Assembly (NCBI RefSeq): GCF_041596335.1
Contig: NZ_JBFHIT010000019.1
Location: forward strand, 1 to 64,000
Source: Mangrovibacterium sp041596335
GTDB taxonomy: Bacteria > Bacteroidota > Bacteroidia > Bacteroidales > Prolixibacteraceae
DNA length: 64,000 nt
Direction: 5' to 3'
The notes beneath the pieces are model-generated. The model was not told the DNA's origin. It saw only the letters and a list, made by a program, of their open reading frames with translations, and searched no databases. Positions within the stretch are counted from its first letter, which is position 1. Every line of letters starts with the position of its first letter. A program made the position numbers and the translations under genes. Positions 1-10,050 of this stretch are shown here, piece after piece.

Positions 1-1080
1 CGCACCGATATGCGTGTTTGTAACCTCAGCTACCTGCAAACCGACTGGTATGTTGACCAAATGAAACGTCAGGCTTACGACTCGGAACCATTGCCAATTA
101 AATTCACCCACGACCAATATGTACAGGGAACCCGCGATGTGATTTATCTGATGAGCGATCCGCGCATTAAAGGGCCGGTTGAACTTTCGAAAGCACTCGA
201 CTTTGTGCGCGACGAAGATCCAAGAACGAAACTGGCTCAGGCCGACAACGCCTCGTATATTCCATCGAAAAAGCTGTTTATAAAAGTCGACAAAGAAGCC
301 GTGATCCGCAACAAAGTGGTTCCACCATCATTGTACGACCAAATTGTAGATACCATTTTCATCGACTTCGGCAGCAAAAACTACATTGTAAAAGATGAGT
401 TGATGGTGCTCGACATGCTGGCCAACTCGAACTGGGAACGCCCGCTGTATTTCGCCATCACGGTTGGCCGCGACAAGTACATGGGACTTCAGGATTATTT
501 CCAGCTCGAAGGTTTTGCCTACCGGTTTACACCGGTAAAAACCAACTCGGAAGGCATGCAGCTCGGAACCGTAAACACCGACGAAATGTATCAGAAAATG
601 ATGCAGAAATTTAAGTGGGGCAATATGAACGATCCAAAGGTTTATATTGACGAGAACAACCAGCGAATGATGATTAACATCCGGAACAACTTTAACCGCC
701 TGGCCGAAAGCCTTGTAAACGAAGGCAAGAAAGACTCGGCCATTCAGGTTCTGGACAAACAACTGGAATTGATTCCGAATACCATTGTACCTTATAACTA
801 TTTCTCGCAACAAACGGCCGACATTTATTTAGCTGCCGGAGCCACCGAAAAGGGCTTAAGCTTGCTGCGGAACATTGTGGATACGTATAGCACCGAGATG
901 GATTATTTCCTGAGCCTCGACTCTGACAAACAAATCATGGTTGATGAGGAAATGCAGCGCATTTTATATTTTATGCGCGAAATGGGAATGATTGCTGCCA
1001 AACACCAACAAACGGAATTGGCCGAAGAAATAACCGTTTCATTTAATAATTATCTGACCCAATACGGTAGCCAACGCTAA
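1..1080 (+). CDS. DUF2723 family membrane protein, C-terminal part (5' truncated by window)
   Basis: The reading frame is open from the first base, so the start lies upstream of the window. About 360 residues are visible and they resemble the soluble C-terminal part of Bacteroidota DUF2723 proteins, large inner-membrane proteins with a multi-helix N-terminal region related to protein O-mannosyltransferases. No membrane helices are in the visible part. It contains a conserved stretch around NSNWERPLYFAI and ends in helical, TPR-like sequence (roughly residues 230-350). The stop codon overlaps the start of the deacetylase gene (TAATG), so the two are translationally coupled. The biochemical role is not established; sugar transfer to cell-envelope proteins is an inference from the family. 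Confidence 0.8.
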   Translation, partial: RTDMRVCNLSYLQTDWYVDQMKRQAYDSEPLPIKFTHDQYVQGTRDVIYLMSDPRIKGPVELSKALDFVRDEDPRTKLAQADNASYIPSKKLFIKVDKEAVIRNKVVPPSLYDQIVDTIFIDFGSKNYIVKDELMVLDMLANSNWERPLYFAITVGRDKYMGLQDYFQLEGFAYRFTPVKTNSEGMQLGTVNTDEMYQKMMQKFKWGNMNDPKVYIDENNQRMMINIRNNFNRLAESLVNEGKKDSAIQVLDKQLELIPNTIVPYNYFSQQTADIYLAAGATEKGLSLLRNIVDTYSTEMDYFLSLDSDKQIMVDEEMQRILYFMREMGMIAAKHQQTELAEEITVSFNNYLTQYGSQR

Positions 1081-1730
1081 TGCCATTCGTGAATCCACAG
1101 ATCCGGCTTCCCTATTTGCTCACCCTGTTGTTTCCGGGTGCGGTTTTCAGGGTTGCAACCAATCGGAAGGAAGTTTTTCTGACTTTCGACGATGGGCCGG
1201 TTCCGGAAGTTACGCCTTGGGTGCTCGATTATTTGAAGTCGGAAGGACTGAAAGCCGCCTTCTTTTGTGTTGGCGAAAATGTACAACGCCATCCGGAATT
1301 ATTTCAACGGATTTTGGCTGAAGGACATCAGGTGGGCAACCACACCTTCAACCACATGCAGGGACTGAAAAACGAAGACAGCGCATATTACGAAAATATT
1401 GAAAAAGCAGCAGCTCTAATCCCGGGGACCCTGTTTCGTCCACCCCACGGGCTGCTTCGGATTCGGCAATTTAAAAAGCTGAAAACGGCTTACCGGGTTA
1501 TTATGTGGGATATCATCAGCCGCGATTTCGACAAGCGGTTGAGCCCTGAACAGGTTAGCCAAAACGTTCTGAAACATGCCCGGGAGGGTTCAGTCATTAT
1601 TTTTCACGACTCCATTAAGGCTCGTGAAAATATGACACTGGCTTTGCCCCTCGTTATTCGCGAACTACGTAAACGGGGTTTTAGCTTTGGCGATCCAAAG
1701 GCCTTGTTGCAGAACCATTTGAAACATTAA
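1080..1730 (+). CDS. polysaccharide deacetylase family protein (NodB domain)
   Basis: A 216-residue carbohydrate esterase family 4 protein. The NodB motifs are present in order: TFDDGP near residue 36 (catalytic base and metal aspartate), HQVGNHTFNH near residue 89 (metal histidines), FRPPHG near residue 119 and the final IIFHDS near residue 178. Such enzymes remove N-acetyl groups from peptidoglycan or other envelope polysaccharides. A short hydrophobic stretch near the N-terminus (YLLTLLFPGAVF) could be a weak anchor, but no clear signal peptide is seen. The start codon overlaps the upstream DUF2723 stop codon, which points to joint work on the envelope. The substrate cannot be read from the sequence. 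Confidence 0.88.
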   Translation: MPFVNPQIRLPYLLTLLFPGAVFRVATNRKEVFLTFDDGPVPEVTPWVLDYLKSEGLKAAFFCVGENVQRHPELFQRILAEGHQVGNHTFNHMQGLKNEDSAYYENIEKAAALIPGTLFRPPHGLLRIRQFKKLKTAYRVIMWDIISRDFDKRLSPEQVSQNVLKHAREGSVIIFHDSIKARENMTLALPLVIRELRKRGFSFGDPKALLQNHLKH

Positions 1731-1759
1731 AAGTTGAACTAGCAAAAACGATTGATATC

Positions 1760-3031
1760 ATGTTGAATATTCTTGTTGTGGGTTCAGGCGGAAGAGAACA
1801 CGCCATGAGCTGGAAAATCAAACAGTCGGAGAAAGTAAACCAGTTATTCATTGCTCCCGGCAATGCCGGAACTGCCGAATTGGGCGAAAACATCCCGGTT
1901 GGCGTGAGCGACTTCGGAGGACTGAAAAAAGTCATTCTCGAGAAAAAGATCGACCTGGTTGTGATTGGCCCGGAAGTGCCGCTGGTTGAAGGTTTGCACG
2001 ATTTCATTCTGGCCGATCCGGAACTGAAACAAGTAAAGGTTGTTGGTCCGCAACAAGAAGGCGCCAAGCTTGAAGGTAGTAAAGACTACGCCAAAGCGTT
2101 TATGCAACGGCATGCCATTCCAACCGCCAAATACCTAACCGTAACTGCCAACAACCTACCCGAAGGAATTGCCTTTTTGGAAACCATGAAAGCGCCTTAC
2201 GTATTGAAAGCCGATGGATTGGCTGCCGGAAAAGGGGTGCTGATTATTGCTGATTTAGCCGAAGCGCAAGCCTCGCTGAAAGAGATGCTCGATGGTCAGT
2301 TTGGCGCTGCCAGCAGTAAAGTGGTGATTGAAGAGTTTTTGGCCGGAGTTGAATTGTCGGTATTTGCCATTACCGATGGGAAAGACTACCAAATACTACC
2401 CGAAGCGAAGGACTACAAACGAATTGGCGAAGGCGACACTGGCCTGAACACCGGTGGCATGGGAGCCATCAGTCCGGTTCCGTTTGCCGACAAAGCGTTT
2501 ATGCAAAAAATTGAAGAGCGTATCGTGAAACCAACTGTTGAAGGGCTGAAGAAAGACAACATTCCTTACAACGGATTCATCTTCTTCGGCTTGATTAATG
2601 TTGACGGAGAACCGATGGTTATTGAATACAACGTTCGGATGGGAGACCCGGAAACCGAAGCGGTGATGTTGCGCATTAAATCTGACTTTGTGGATTTACT
2701 GGTGGCTGCCGCCGAAGGAACAATGGCTCAACAACAAATTGAGATCGATGAACGTGCCGCGGCTGCAGTAATGCTGGTTTCGGGTGGCTACCCGGGCGAT
2801 TACACCAAAGGCATTCCGATGAGCGGATTTGCCGATACCACCAACAGCCTCCTGTTTCATGCCGGAACCAAACAAAAAGGAGCCGATGTGGTGACTGACG
2901 GTGGTCGGGTGCTGGCAATCAGCTCCTATGGCGCCACAATGAACGAAGCGCTGGCTCAATCGTATGCCAATGCGGAGAAAATTCAATTTGAAGGAAAATA
3001 TTACCGGAAAGATTTAGGGTTCGATTTGTAA
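1760..3031 (+). CDS. purD: phosphoribosylamine--glycine ligase (GAR synthetase)
   Basis: A full-length 423-residue PurD, which joins glycine to 5-phosphoribosylamine with ATP in the second step of purine synthesis. It opens with the typical NILVVGSGGREHAMSWK and contains the ATP-grasp signatures (LKADGLAAGKGV, NTGGMGAISPVP, EYNVRMGDPETE). Its length matches the family. It starts 29 bp after the deacetylase stop codon and is followed by a DUF6427 gene on the same strand, so co-transcription is possible. It is a housekeeping gene with no unusual residues. Confidence 0.97.
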   Translation: MLNILVVGSGGREHAMSWKIKQSEKVNQLFIAPGNAGTAELGENIPVGVSDFGGLKKVILEKKIDLVVIGPEVPLVEGLHDFILADPELKQVKVVGPQQEGAKLEGSKDYAKAFMQRHAIPTAKYLTVTANNLPEGIAFLETMKAPYVLKADGLAAGKGVLIIADLAEAQASLKEMLDGQFGAASSKVVIEEFLAGVELSVFAITDGKDYQILPEAKDYKRIGEGDTGLNTGGMGAISPVPFADKAFMQKIEERIVKPTVEGLKKDNIPYNGFIFFGLINVDGEPMVIEYNVRMGDPETEAVMLRIKSDFVDLLVAAAEGTMAQQQIEIDERAAAAVMLVSGGYPGDYTKGIPMSGFADTTNSLLFHAGTKQKGADVVTDGGRVLAISSYGATMNEALAQSYANAEKIQFEGKYYRKDLGFDL

Positions 3032-3076
3032 GAACCCACTTCTTCCCCTTCCGGGGGAACTTTAGCAGATTTAAGA

Positions 3077-4060
3077 ATGATTTTACGGTACATAAAAACC
3101 AATCAGGCTCATCATTTCATCACGATCCCTCTGGTCGTTTTGATCTTGTGGTTTCGGGCTTATCTAAAACCCGAAATCTTTCCGTTTTTTATCGGCGAAG
3201 ATCAGATGTTACTGTACCGCCCGTTTGCAGCGCTGAGCAGCTACTCGGCGCTGGCCGGCAACTTGTTGACCATTGCCTTGGTGCTGATCCTGGCACTAAT
3301 CATTCTGCGCCTAAATTCGGCCTATTCTTTTATTCGTATCCGAACCTTTCTGCCCACGAATATTTTCGTACTCATTGTGAGTGCTTCGATCAGCCTGCAC
3401 AATTTGCACCCGGTGTATTTTGCCGCCGCGTTTTTACTGCTCGCTGTCAACCGTATATTTGGAGCCTACGCCCTTAAAGCCGTAAATTCCAACGCCTTCG
3501 ACGCCGGATTTCTGATCGGGATTGGCTCCCTGTTTTATTTCAACCTGATCTTCTATTTTCCCATTGTATGGATCGGTTTTATCCTGATTCGTAAAAACCC
3601 AAACTGGCGAAATTTCCTTCTCCCTATTGTGGGGCTTTCCATACCTTGGCTGTACGCGTTTTCCTATTATTTTTTCACCGACTCACTGCCGGTACTCGGC
3701 CAAACCATCCGGCAAAATTTCCTCACCCCAAATCACTTCCTTCAGGGAAATATCAACTTTCAGATCTACCTGGGCCTATTGGTACTTTTATCCCTGCTCG
3801 GCAGCTTTTTCCTGATTTCTCAGTTGGATGAAAAGAAAATCAGTTCCCGGAAATACTTCCAAATGTTCTTTGTGATTTTCGTAATATCGATCGTGCTGCT
3901 GCTGTTGGTTCCTTCTGTTTCGCAGGAAATTCTGATCATTATTGCGCTCCCGCTGACTTTCCTGATCTCAAACTACCTCATTTTTATGCGCTCGAAATTC
4001 TGGGCCAACTTCTTTGTCTATCTCCTTATCGCGATGGTTATTTACATGCAGGTAGCATAG
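3077..4060 (+). CDS. DUF6427 family integral membrane protein
   Basis: A 327-residue protein with about nine to ten hydrophobic helices and short polar loops, lacking enzymatic motifs I can recognise. The pattern, with an early cytoplasmic FRAYLKPE-like segment and a pair of helices around an HNLHPVYFAAAF segment, fits DUF6427 proteins, which are common in Bacteroidota and often lie next to purine or envelope genes. Function unknown. It starts 45 bp after purD; a short GC-rich hairpin (TTCCCC/GGGGAA) lies between them without a clear T-run. Confidence 0.75.
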   Translation: MILRYIKTNQAHHFITIPLVVLILWFRAYLKPEIFPFFIGEDQMLLYRPFAALSSYSALAGNLLTIALVLILALIILRLNSAYSFIRIRTFLPTNIFVLIVSASISLHNLHPVYFAAAFLLLAVNRIFGAYALKAVNSNAFDAGFLIGIGSLFYFNLIFYFPIVWIGFILIRKNPNWRNFLLPIVGLSIPWLYAFSYYFFTDSLPVLGQTIRQNFLTPNHFLQGNINFQIYLGLLVLLSLLGSFFLISQLDEKKISSRKYFQMFFVIFVISIVLLLLVPSVSQEILIIIALPLTFLISNYLIFMRSKFWANFFVYLLIAMVIYMQVA

Positions 4061-4248
4061 CGGTTTCCACCATTTGCACCAACGATTATTACCCTTGGCG
4101 AAGCAACCGCCCCGGCCTGCATTAGACTGAATAACCTATTATCTTAGGTTGATTACCATTCATCGTCACCAATCAACCTCCCAACGAATATCACCTCGTA
4201 TCAACTGTCCTGCTCCTAATTTTGAAGAAAAATTAAGCTCAAGGAAGT

Positions 4249-6315
4249 CTATTGTATTTGTTTCGATCCTTTTTTAACCAAATGCTCCTCCAGCAAACGG
4301 AGCAACACATGGTGATCAACTGGCTTGGAAAGATAATCGTTGCATCCGGCTTCGATCGCTTTCTTTTTATCCCGCACAAACCCGTAGGCTGTTTGAGCAA
4401 TGATTGGAATGGTAGAGTTGAACTGCCTGATTTGTCGCGTTGCTTCAAAACCATCGAGAACCGGCATTTTTATATCCATCAATATCAGCGCAATGCCGGG
4501 ATTCTCTTTCATAATCCGAACAGCTTGTTCGCCGTCGGAAGCGCGCACAATCTGATAGCCCTCTTTCATCAACAAAAACTTGTAGTATAAGAAATTGGCT
4601 TCGTCATCTTCAGCCAGTAATATTTGAATGCCATTGCCATCCCAATGTTTCACGATTTCCCGCGGCTGTTCTTTTTTTACCGGACGATAGGGAATGGCAA
4701 AATAGAAGGTACTCCCTTTACGTTTCTCCGACTCGACCCAGATCTCACCATTCAGGGCCTCCACATACGCTTTGGCAATGCTTAAACCTAAACCGGCTCC
4801 TTCATAATTACGGATCAGTTGATCTTCTGCTTGCCTGAATCGGTCGAAAATCGCCTCAAAGTGTTCTCGCGCTATTCCAATTCCGGTATCGCGAACATAA
4901 AAAACAAGCCGGTCGCCTTCAATATAATTTCCGAGCGCAATCTCCCCTTTATCGGTGTATTTAACCGCATTATTAATGAAATTTAAAAGAATACCATCCA
5001 GTTTGATCCGATCGGTTTGAATGACTGCCTGCTGCCCGCGAACATGCCTGTCATCCAGACTCAGCTCAATTCCTTTTTTACTTGCCTGCGGTTGAAAGAA
5101 GCTCTCGTAATAAGTTAGAACCTCCTGGGTGTTTACAACTGAATATTTAACTTCCTGACTACCGGTCTCAATCCTCGATATCTCAATAATGTCATTCACC
5201 GTTTTCATGAGCCTTTCACCACTTTGGGTGATAATCCGGATAAATTCGTCCCGTGTTTCACCCTCCAGGTCCGATTCCTGAAGCAATTGAATAAAACCAA
5301 GGATCCCATTCATCGGTGTTCGAATCTCGTGAGAGATATTTTGGAGAAACGCTGTCTTCAACCGGTCACCTTCCTCGGCCTTTTCTTTCGAAATCAATAA
5401 TGCCTGATTGCTCAGCCGAAGCGACTTGGTTTTCATGTTTACCTGATATCTGGCCACTGCTAATGTGATCAGCACAACAATCAACAGCAGAACCAGAATA
5501 ATGATCAGATTCTTCAGATAGGCCGGGATGTAGGGTTCAAAATAATTCCGCAGCCAGCGGTCGAGCGATTTAAAGTACACAGAGCCGGGCGTATTCCGGA
5601 GAGTCGAAATTTGCTTATCAAATCGAAAGCCGAGCTGCTCACCATGCTGGCCTTTGGGAAACGCAAAGTGCAGATTAAAAGGCAGAAAAGTACCAGCGCC
5701 TGAGATTTTACTTTCCTCGAATATTTTCGAATAACGAAAGAAACGGTCGGCCAGAAACGCGTCAACCCTTCCGCTGTTTAAAGCGCCATACATGCTGCTT
5801 ACATCCGGAAACTCGAGAATCTCAATGGCCAGATCTTCCTGATGCAACAGATAGCCGTTTAAGTGCTGATGCTCAATGGAATTTTTCATCACCGCCAACC
5901 GGCGATGGTTCAAATCGTCCAACGTTTGAATGGAACTGCCGATATGCGAATAGATTTCAATCCAGGAGGTAAGCAAGGGCATTTCGCTAAGGGTATAGAT
6001 TGAATCGCGGACAACCGTGTAAGCAATATCGGGCAACACATCAATTTCCCCGGTTTTCAGCTTTTCCAAAAGTACGGGCCAGTCATCGCTGACATATTCA
6101 ATTTGGAGATCTTCGTGATCTGCAATACACTTCAGCACATCGATAAAAATGCCTTTTGGTTCATTCGCTGAATCAAAGAAATTCAGCGGCGGATTGTCGT
6201 ATATGCCCACCCGAAGAAGCGCTCCACTCTCACCGATTTTAGGCGGCGCTTCGGCTGCATACCCCAAATTAAAAACACTTGAAAATAACCAGATCGAAAA
6301 AATTAAACTTGTCAT
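4249..6315 (-). CDS. hybrid histidine kinase with periplasmic solute-binding sensor domain and C-terminal receiver
   Basis: The protein is 688 residues long from the chosen ATG. An in-frame ATG 90 bp upstream would add 30 polar residues ahead of a normal signal peptide, so I prefer the inner start. Order: signal peptide (1-20), an SBP_bac_3-type periplasmic domain (about 30-255), one membrane helix (about 268-290), HisKA with the phospho-histidine in ISHEIRTP (about 327), HATPase (N box near 443) and a REC domain (about 568-685) with phosphoacceptor aspartate in LILMDIKMP. The sensor resembles amino-acid-binding proteins, so a small polar ligand is likely. There is no output domain; phosphate must pass to another protein. 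It follows the PAS hybrid kinase on the same strand. Confidence 0.9.
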   Translation of the reverse strand: MTSLIFSIWLFSSVFNLGYAAEAPPKIGESGALLRVGIYDNPPLNFFDSANEPKGIFIDVLKCIADHEDLQIEYVSDDWPVLLEKLKTGEIDVLPDIAYTVVRDSIYTLSEMPLLTSWIEIYSHIGSSIQTLDDLNHRRLAVMKNSIEHQHLNGYLLHQEDLAIEILEFPDVSSMYGALNSGRVDAFLADRFFRYSKIFEESKISGAGTFLPFNLHFAFPKGQHGEQLGFRFDKQISTLRNTPGSVYFKSLDRWLRNYFEPYIPAYLKNLIIILVLLLIVVLITLAVARYQVNMKTKSLRLSNQALLISKEKAEEGDRLKTAFLQNISHEIRTPMNGILGFIQLLQESDLEGETRDEFIRIITQSGERLMKTVNDIIEISRIETGSQEVKYSVVNTQEVLTYYESFFQPQASKKGIELSLDDRHVRGQQAVIQTDRIKLDGILLNFINNAVKYTDKGEIALGNYIEGDRLVFYVRDTGIGIAREHFEAIFDRFRQAEDQLIRNYEGAGLGLSIAKAYVEALNGEIWVESEKRKGSTFYFAIPYRPVKKEQPREIVKHWDGNGIQILLAEDDEANFLYYKFLLMKEGYQIVRASDGEQAVRIMKENPGIALILMDIKMPVLDGFEATRQIRQFNSTIPIIAQTAYGFVRDKKKAIEAGCNDYLSKPVDHHVLLRLLEEHLVKKGSKQIQ

Positions 6316-6498
6316 GAACCCACTTCCCCGAACGCTCTCTCTTCTTTGGTTTTCTGCAAGATTAGCCTGTTTTAGATACATCATTCGAATAAATTTTATG
6401 CGCAACCGACACAGAGATAGAATGAAATCGCGTCGACCTGTTTTACTGATCGGGGAACCACCCTGGCTTCCCGACCAATTTACTTATGATTCGTATTT

Positions 6499-9400
6499 TT
6501 ATAATTGTTTAATAACAGCAACTTCCGCTTTCTCCAGCTGACTTTTAAGTATTTTCACCAAAATATCCCGATGTACCGGGTTGGTGATAATCGTGTCGCA
6601 ACCGGCTTCAAAAGCCCGTTGACGATCTTTGCTCATTGAATGAGCCGTGAGCACCGCAATCGGGACTTTGGGGCAGATAGAACGAATATGCAAGGTTGCC
6701 TCAATCCCATTCATGACCGGCATCACAAGATCCATTAGGATGAAATCGGGCACTCGCTCTTTAACCAGATCAACCGCTTCTTTTCCATTTCGACCGTAAA
6801 TCAAATTGATGTCAAATTTAGATAACATCTTTCGGATCAATTCATAGATAAAATGGTTGTCATCAACAATGAGAATGGTTTTACCGTTTATAATCGAAAA
6901 TTCTTCATCCCCACACAGGCAGTGCTCAAAACCAGCTTCTTCGCGAATATTAATCGCTGCCGGTAGTTCAAGACAGATGGTTGTTCCAACGCCCTCCTGC
7001 GATTCAACAGCAATATCGCCATCCATAATTTCGCTCAGTGTTTTTGCAATCGCCAACCCAATTCCTAAACCTCCGTATTCGCGGGTATGGCTATCGTCGA
7101 GCTGCCTGAATTCGTCGAAAATAACAGCGATCAGTTCTTCCTTCATTCCAATACCTGTATCGCTGACAGCAAACCGAACGCCTTCCGGATTTTGCAGTAC
7201 TTCGATCTTAAATTCAATTCGTCCGTGCTCAGTATATTTAACCGCGTTATTAAACAGAATCGCGAGTATTTGAAGAACTTTGCCCTGATCGAGTCGAAGC
7301 TCGTAACAAAGGTTCAACGTGAGATCGTCGAAAACAATCTCAATACGGTCGGTCTTTCCAACATTCTCCAGCGCTTCTTCCAGATAAGCACGCGCCAGGC
7401 TGTACAAATCGACCAAAAGCACAGGTTGTGGATTGTTTTTAATATTTTGACCTTTGTGGAAGGAGAGATCAAATAAATCTTCGACAAGACTTAGCATTTC
7501 TTTCCCCGCATGATTGATAAGCTGAGAAAATTCCTGCACCATAGCATCTTCGCTTTCCTCAAGCAACAGGCTGCTGAAACCGATGATTGGATTGAGCGGT
7601 GTCCTCAACTCATGCGACATGGTTGCCAGAAAAGAAGACTTCAACCGGTCGGATTCCTTCGATTTCTCCAGCGCCTTCTTTAGTTCCTCAACATGCGTTT
7701 TCCGCTCAAACGCCAGACTGATTTGCGGAGCAACATACTCCAGCAACTTGAGATCGTCGGCGTTCAGCATCGGTTCGCCTTCATACGATTGAAGCACCAG
7801 TACGCCAAGCACTTTTTCGTCGGCGAACAACGGAACACCAATCCAGGCCAATGATGGAGGACCCACTCGCTCTACTTCGCCACGTTTCACCATATTGTCG
7901 AAACATTCAACATCCACAAACAATGGCTTTTTGCCGCGAACAACCAATCCCGTCAGAGTTTTGTCGACGGAGAATTCCTGAAGTTCTTTCTCCCGTTCGT
8001 CGGTAATGAACGGAACCGTAGCGCGCTGCCTTTTTTCATCGTACAACGCGACAAAGAAATTTGGAGTTGTAGTAAGTTCGGCAAGAGCCGAGAATACCAT
8101 ATTAAAGAACGTTTCCAGGTCGTCAGTCTGAAGAACCGCGTTCGAAATATCGACTAAAATTTCGCGGATTTTCTCTGTCCGCTTGCGCTCCGAAATATCG
8201 ATTATTACTCCGCGTACCAATACTAATTCGCCATCTTCAAAAACCGGCTCAACATGTTCTTCAACCCAAATAACTTGTTCGTCGGGCAAAACCATCCTGA
8301 ACTCGAGAGCCAGCGGTGACCGACTTTCGGTAAAACCAACTCTATTGTCTTCAAAGAAATGGAGGTCATCCGGGTGAACCAAACTTTTATAGAAATCAAA
8401 CGGCAAATCTGTTTGAGTGACATCAACCTTCAACAATTGATACAAGTTTTGTGACCATTTTCCGATATTCGAAACCGGATCAAACTCCCAGCTTCCCATG
8501 TTGGCAATCACCTGTGCCTGGTGGATGGAATCACTGCTTTTCTCAATGGCAAGCTCCTGAATTTTCCGCTGCGTGATATCGATACAGATGCCTCGTAACT
8601 TAGCCAAACGATCGTTGTCGAAAACAGGCTCGACCGTACTTTTCACCCAGGCAATATCGAGTCCGATATTTAGCCGCAACTCAAACTCCAACACCTGGGG
8701 CTCACGAAACATGGTTTCAATAGCTTGATCAAGGATCGTTTGATCCTCCGCATACACTTTTTGTCTGAACTGTTCAAACGATGGCTCCACCTCGCCTTTA
8801 TTAACTTGAAGTATTCGGAAGAAGTTCGAGGACCATCTGGTCGTTTTTCGTTGGATATCATACTCCCAACTTCCCATGTTGGCAATTCGCTGAGCCAGCC
8901 TGTTGAATGTTCTGTTTTCCAGCAAGGTTAATTCAACCTTTTTTTGCCTGGTAATATCAATACTTACTCCTTTTAATTTAACCAATTCACCATTGGCATC
9001 AGTTTCAGGCTCAATATAATTTTGAAACCAACGATCCTCTTTCCCAACAAACAAGAAGCGAAGCTCGAACTCGATCTTCCGTTTTGTTTCCAACATGTTC
9101 ACATAACGCCTATTCATCCCTTCCCGATCATCGGGATGCACTCTTGCAATAAAATTGGCAAACAGCGGTTCAACAGATCCCGGCTCGTAATGCAACAGAC
9201 GATATAAGTTATCGGACCATTTGCCGCGCTTGTTTACAAAGTCCCACTCCCAACTTCCCATGTTGGCAATTTCCTCCGCCTGGCTAATAAAAGCCTCATT
9301 TTCGCGCAAAGCCCGGGTCGTTTTTTCCTTCTCAGTGACATCGATCAACAATGCGTGGCGCGCTGCCCGGCCCTTATAATCGATTACATGCGAGGCAGAC

Positions 9401-10050
9401 TCAATAATTCGACGCTCTCCGGCTTTAGTAATTATTTCCCAAAGCTTCCCTTCGCTTAAGGTTGATTCATTTTTCGAGACAAACTCCAGAAACTGCTCAT
9501 GACGCTCTAAGGCCACCAAATCGGTTCCTTTCATCTTTAAAAGCTCCTCGCGACTGTAGCCATATAGATTACTGGCTGCCTGATTCACCTCCAGAATCGA
9601 CATGTCATCAATCGCATAAATCCCCATCGCCTGGGGATTGAAATCAAACATCGCCTTGAAATTCGACCGCTCTTCTCCCAATCGCAATTCCTTCTTTTTT
9701 AACTCATTAATATCGACCACCGAGGCCAATATGGTATATTTATCGCTTCGGAGCTCATCGGGAACAAGGCTAACAAACAGATCGCCCCAAAGCACCTTTC
9801 CCGACTGATGCAAATAGCGTTTCTGCATACGATATTCGCCAATTTCGCCAGTCACCAGACGCTGAAACTGACATACATCCTTCTCAATATCGTCAGGATG
9901 GGTGATTTCGGTAAATTGCTTCGACTTAATTTCCGCGCTAGAATAGCCCAGAAAATCACAAAGGGCCGGATTGGCATAGACGATTTCTCGACTACTTTCT
10001 ACCAGGGCGAAACAAATCGGAGACTTATCAAGCAAATGTTTTGAATTCAT
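6499..10050 (-). CDS. multi-PAS/GAF hybrid histidine kinase with C-terminal receiver
   Basis: An 1183-residue soluble kinase without membrane helices. It carries five PAS/PAC units (about 1-115, 120-240, 250-370, 375-490, 500-620), a GAF domain (about 635-785), HisKA with the histidine in TMSHELRTPLNP (about 813), HATPase (N box FNNAVKYTEHG, G box GGLGIGLAIAK) and a REC domain (about 1055-1175) with aspartate in DFILMDLVMP (about 1106). PAS units 3 to 5 are near-repeats, each opening with IANMGSWE or a close variant, which points to internal duplication. The ligand, presumably cytoplasmic redox, light or a small molecule, cannot be told from the sequence. Its partner may be the hybrid kinase downstream. 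Confidence 0.92.
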   Translation of the reverse strand: MNSKHLLDKSPICFALVESSREIVYANPALCDFLGYSSAEIKSKQFTEITHPDDIEKDVCQFQRLVTGEIGEYRMQKRYLHQSGKVLWGDLFVSLVPDELRSDKYTILASVVDINELKKKELRLGEERSNFKAMFDFNPQAMGIYAIDDMSILEVNQAASNLYGYSREELLKMKGTDLVALERHEQFLEFVSKNESTLSEGKLWEIITKAGERRIIESASHVIDYKGRAARHALLIDVTEKEKTTRALRENEAFISQAEEIANMGSWEWDFVNKRGKWSDNLYRLLHYEPGSVEPLFANFIARVHPDDREGMNRRYVNMLETKRKIEFELRFLFVGKEDRWFQNYIEPETDANGELVKLKGVSIDITRQKKVELTLLENRTFNRLAQRIANMGSWEYDIQRKTTRWSSNFFRILQVNKGEVEPSFEQFRQKVYAEDQTILDQAIETMFREPQVLEFELRLNIGLDIAWVKSTVEPVFDNDRLAKLRGICIDITQRKIQELAIEKSSDSIHQAQVIANMGSWEFDPVSNIGKWSQNLYQLLKVDVTQTDLPFDFYKSLVHPDDLHFFEDNRVGFTESRSPLALEFRMVLPDEQVIWVEEHVEPVFEDGELVLVRGVIIDISERKRTEKIREILVDISNAVLQTDDLETFFNMVFSALAELTTTPNFFVALYDEKRQRATVPFITDEREKELQEFSVDKTLTGLVVRGKKPLFVDVECFDNMVKRGEVERVGPPSLAWIGVPLFADEKVLGVLVLQSYEGEPMLNADDLKLLEYVAPQISLAFERKTHVEELKKALEKSKESDRLKSSFLATMSHELRTPLNPIIGFSSLLLEESEDAMVQEFSQLINHAGKEMLSLVEDLFDLSFHKGQNIKNNPQPVLLVDLYSLARAYLEEALENVGKTDRIEIVFDDLTLNLCYELRLDQGKVLQILAILFNNAVKYTEHGRIEFKIEVLQNPEGVRFAVSDTGIGMKEELIAVIFDEFRQLDDSHTREYGGLGIGLAIAKTLSEIMDGDIAVESQEGVGTTICLELPAAINIREEAGFEHCLCGDEEFSIINGKTILIVDDNHFIYELIRKMLSKFDINLIYGRNGKEAVDLVKERVPDFILMDLVMPVMNGIEATLHIRSICPKVPIAVLTAHSMSKDRQRAFEAGCDTIITNPVHRDILVKILKSQLEKAEVAVIKQL
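8492..9270 (-). repeat. tandem internal repeat: three PAS-encoding units
   Basis: An identical 17-base segment (cttcccatgttggcaat on the plus strand) recurs at 8492-8508, 8870-8886 and 9254-9270, with periods of 378 and 384 bases. Each copy encodes the IANMGSWE motif at the start of a PAS unit of the hybrid kinase. This marks in-frame tandem duplication of the PAS module. Confidence 0.8.

Noticed and set aside
3040..3056. Hairpin TTCCCC/GGGGAA after purD as terminator
   Set aside because: No T-run follows on the plus strand, and the next gene is close on the same strand.
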